From NCBI GenBank assembly GCA_021823905.1, contig JAKALX010000242.1, positions 1 through 6,096 of the forward strand: 6,096 nt of DNA, in the 5' to 3' direction. Made by a program: the position numbers and the translations under genes. Source of the DNA: Chloroflexota bacterium (GTDB lineage Bacteria; Chloroflexota; Dehalococcoidia; Tepidiformales; Tepidiformaceae). Shown here in pieces: positions 5,405-6,096 of the stretch; within the stretch, counting starts at the first letter, position 1, and each line of letters opens with the position of its first letter. Below the pieces are notes generated by a model. The model worked only from the letters and a program-made list of their open reading frames with translations. It did not search any database and had not been told where the DNA came from.

Positions 5405-6096
5405 ATGTATCGCTCGTCCCTCGCGCGCATCGTGCCCATCGCGGAAGACCAGTGGGGACTCATCACAAGCCGTCAGATTTCTAGGGCCGGAGTCGATCCA
5501 GACGCCGTCCACCGGCTCGTCGAGGCTCTGCTGATGGAGCGCGTTGCGCACGGTGTCTACCGAATTGCCGGGGCTCCCGCCCCAGATCACATGGAACTGC
5601 GCGCGGCCTGGATGCAGCTCGCCCCTGATACTCCCATATGGCAGCGAACCGCTGAACAAGGGGTCGTATCTCATCGGTCAGCCGCGGCTGTGTACGGCCT
5701 CGGTCATCTGCCGGCCGATCGCCATGAATTTACACTTCCGGCGCGGCGACAGTCTCGTCGCGCGGATGTTCGCTTCCACAGGAGACGAATAGCTCGCGGT
5801 GAGTACGTGACGAGTCACGGCCTGCTGGTTACGCGCCCGTCTCGCACAGCCTCGGACCTTCTGGATGACCGAGAAGATCCAGGTGCCGTCGCTCAGGTGA
5901 TTGCGGACGCCATCCGCGGCATTTTCGACTACCCCGGCGCCTTCGCCGATTCCCTCGAGCCGCAAGCTGCCCGGTTCGGCTTCCGCCGTGGTGACGGCAT
6001 GGCACTGTTGGGTTGGCTTCTCGAGCTCACCGGCGACCCAGGTCAAAAAGAATGGCTGGCACTCGCTCGGGAGCACGTCGAGCGCAGCCACGAAGA
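5405..6096 (+). CDS. AbiEi-type type IV antitoxin / transcriptional regulator, 3' end cut by window
   Basis: The frame runs 230 codons to the window edge without a stop. The N-terminal winged-helix AbiEi_4-like domain (about 4-55) reads AEDQWGLITSRQISRAGVDP (13-32) and then RLVEALLMERVAHGVYRI (37-54), the usual 'QWGL.T..Q....G' start and 'G.YR' wing end. The C-terminal part carries family blocks VVSHRSAAAVYGLGHLPADR (87-106), EFTLPARRQSRRADVRFHRR (108-127) with a strongly basic patch, and GLLVTRPSRTASDLLDDRED (139-158). In AbiE systems AbiEi neutralises the toxin AbiEii without direct contact and represses its own operon. The toxin gene would follow beyond the window; some family members stand alone, so this is unproven. 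An in-frame ATG at 5390 would add MVKCS. The one at 5405 is preferred because TAAAAT precedes it and the operator ends beside it. Confidence 0.92.
   Translation, partial: MYRSSLARIVPIAEDQWGLITSRQISRAGVDPDAVHRLVEALLMERVAHGVYRIAGAPAPDHMELRAAWMQLAPDTPIWQRTAEQGVVSHRSAAAVYGLGHLPADRHEFTLPARRQSRRADVRFHRRRIARGEYVTSHGLLVTRPSRTASDLLDDREDPGAVAQVIADAIRGIFDYPGAFADSLEPQAARFGFRRGDGMALLGWLLELTGDPGQKEWLALAREHVERSHE

Overview
The window is high-GC bacterial DNA with six protein genes, two of them cut by the window edges. No rRNA, tRNA, CRISPR array or insertion sequence was seen. Three features favour a high-GC Actinomycetota or Chloroflexota genome: an F420-type (Ddn-like) reductase, an exported superoxide dismutase with a Thr-Ala stalk and an LPPNTG/membrane/Arg tail, and an AbiEi-like protein of the type common in actinobacteria. 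I cannot choose between the two phyla from sequence alone.

Layout, left to right. (1) 1-972, minus: a zinc-less medium-chain NAD(P)-dependent dehydrogenase (quinone oxidoreductase-like), open at the left edge but probably lacking only its last residues. (2) 973-1329: an intergenic stretch with one strong hairpin. (3) 1330-2454 and 2502-3317, both minus: a class I SAM-dependent methyltransferase followed after 47 nt by a DUF362 protein, probably one transcription unit. (4) 3318-3487: a divergent promoter region. (5) 3488-4045, plus: a membrane-anchored member of the deazaflavin (F420)-dependent nitroreductase/quinone reductase family. (6) 4102-4137: a perfect 13-bp hairpin that likely terminates two converging genes. 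(7) 4161-5024, minus: an exported Cu/Zn superoxide dismutase with a hexanucleotide-repeat-encoded stalk and a C-terminal anchor. (8) 5025-5404: a regulatory region with an orphan minus-strand terminator and a double operator. (9) 5405-6096, plus: an AbiEi-type antitoxin/regulator running off the right edge.

The most interesting part is the right end. Four copies of the heptamer ACTGCAA lie just before the AbiEi-like gene in the order forward, reverse, forward, reverse. They form two inverted-repeat pairs with exactly the same 22-nt spacer, 53 bp apart. The proximal pair covers the presumed core promoter and ends one base before the ATG. This fits the known negative autoregulation of AbiE type IV toxin-antitoxin systems through paired inverted repeats. 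The toxin partner (AbiEii, a nucleotidyltransferase) would lie beyond the window. Several genes here concern redox chemistry, but nothing in the sequence shows that they act as one pathway.
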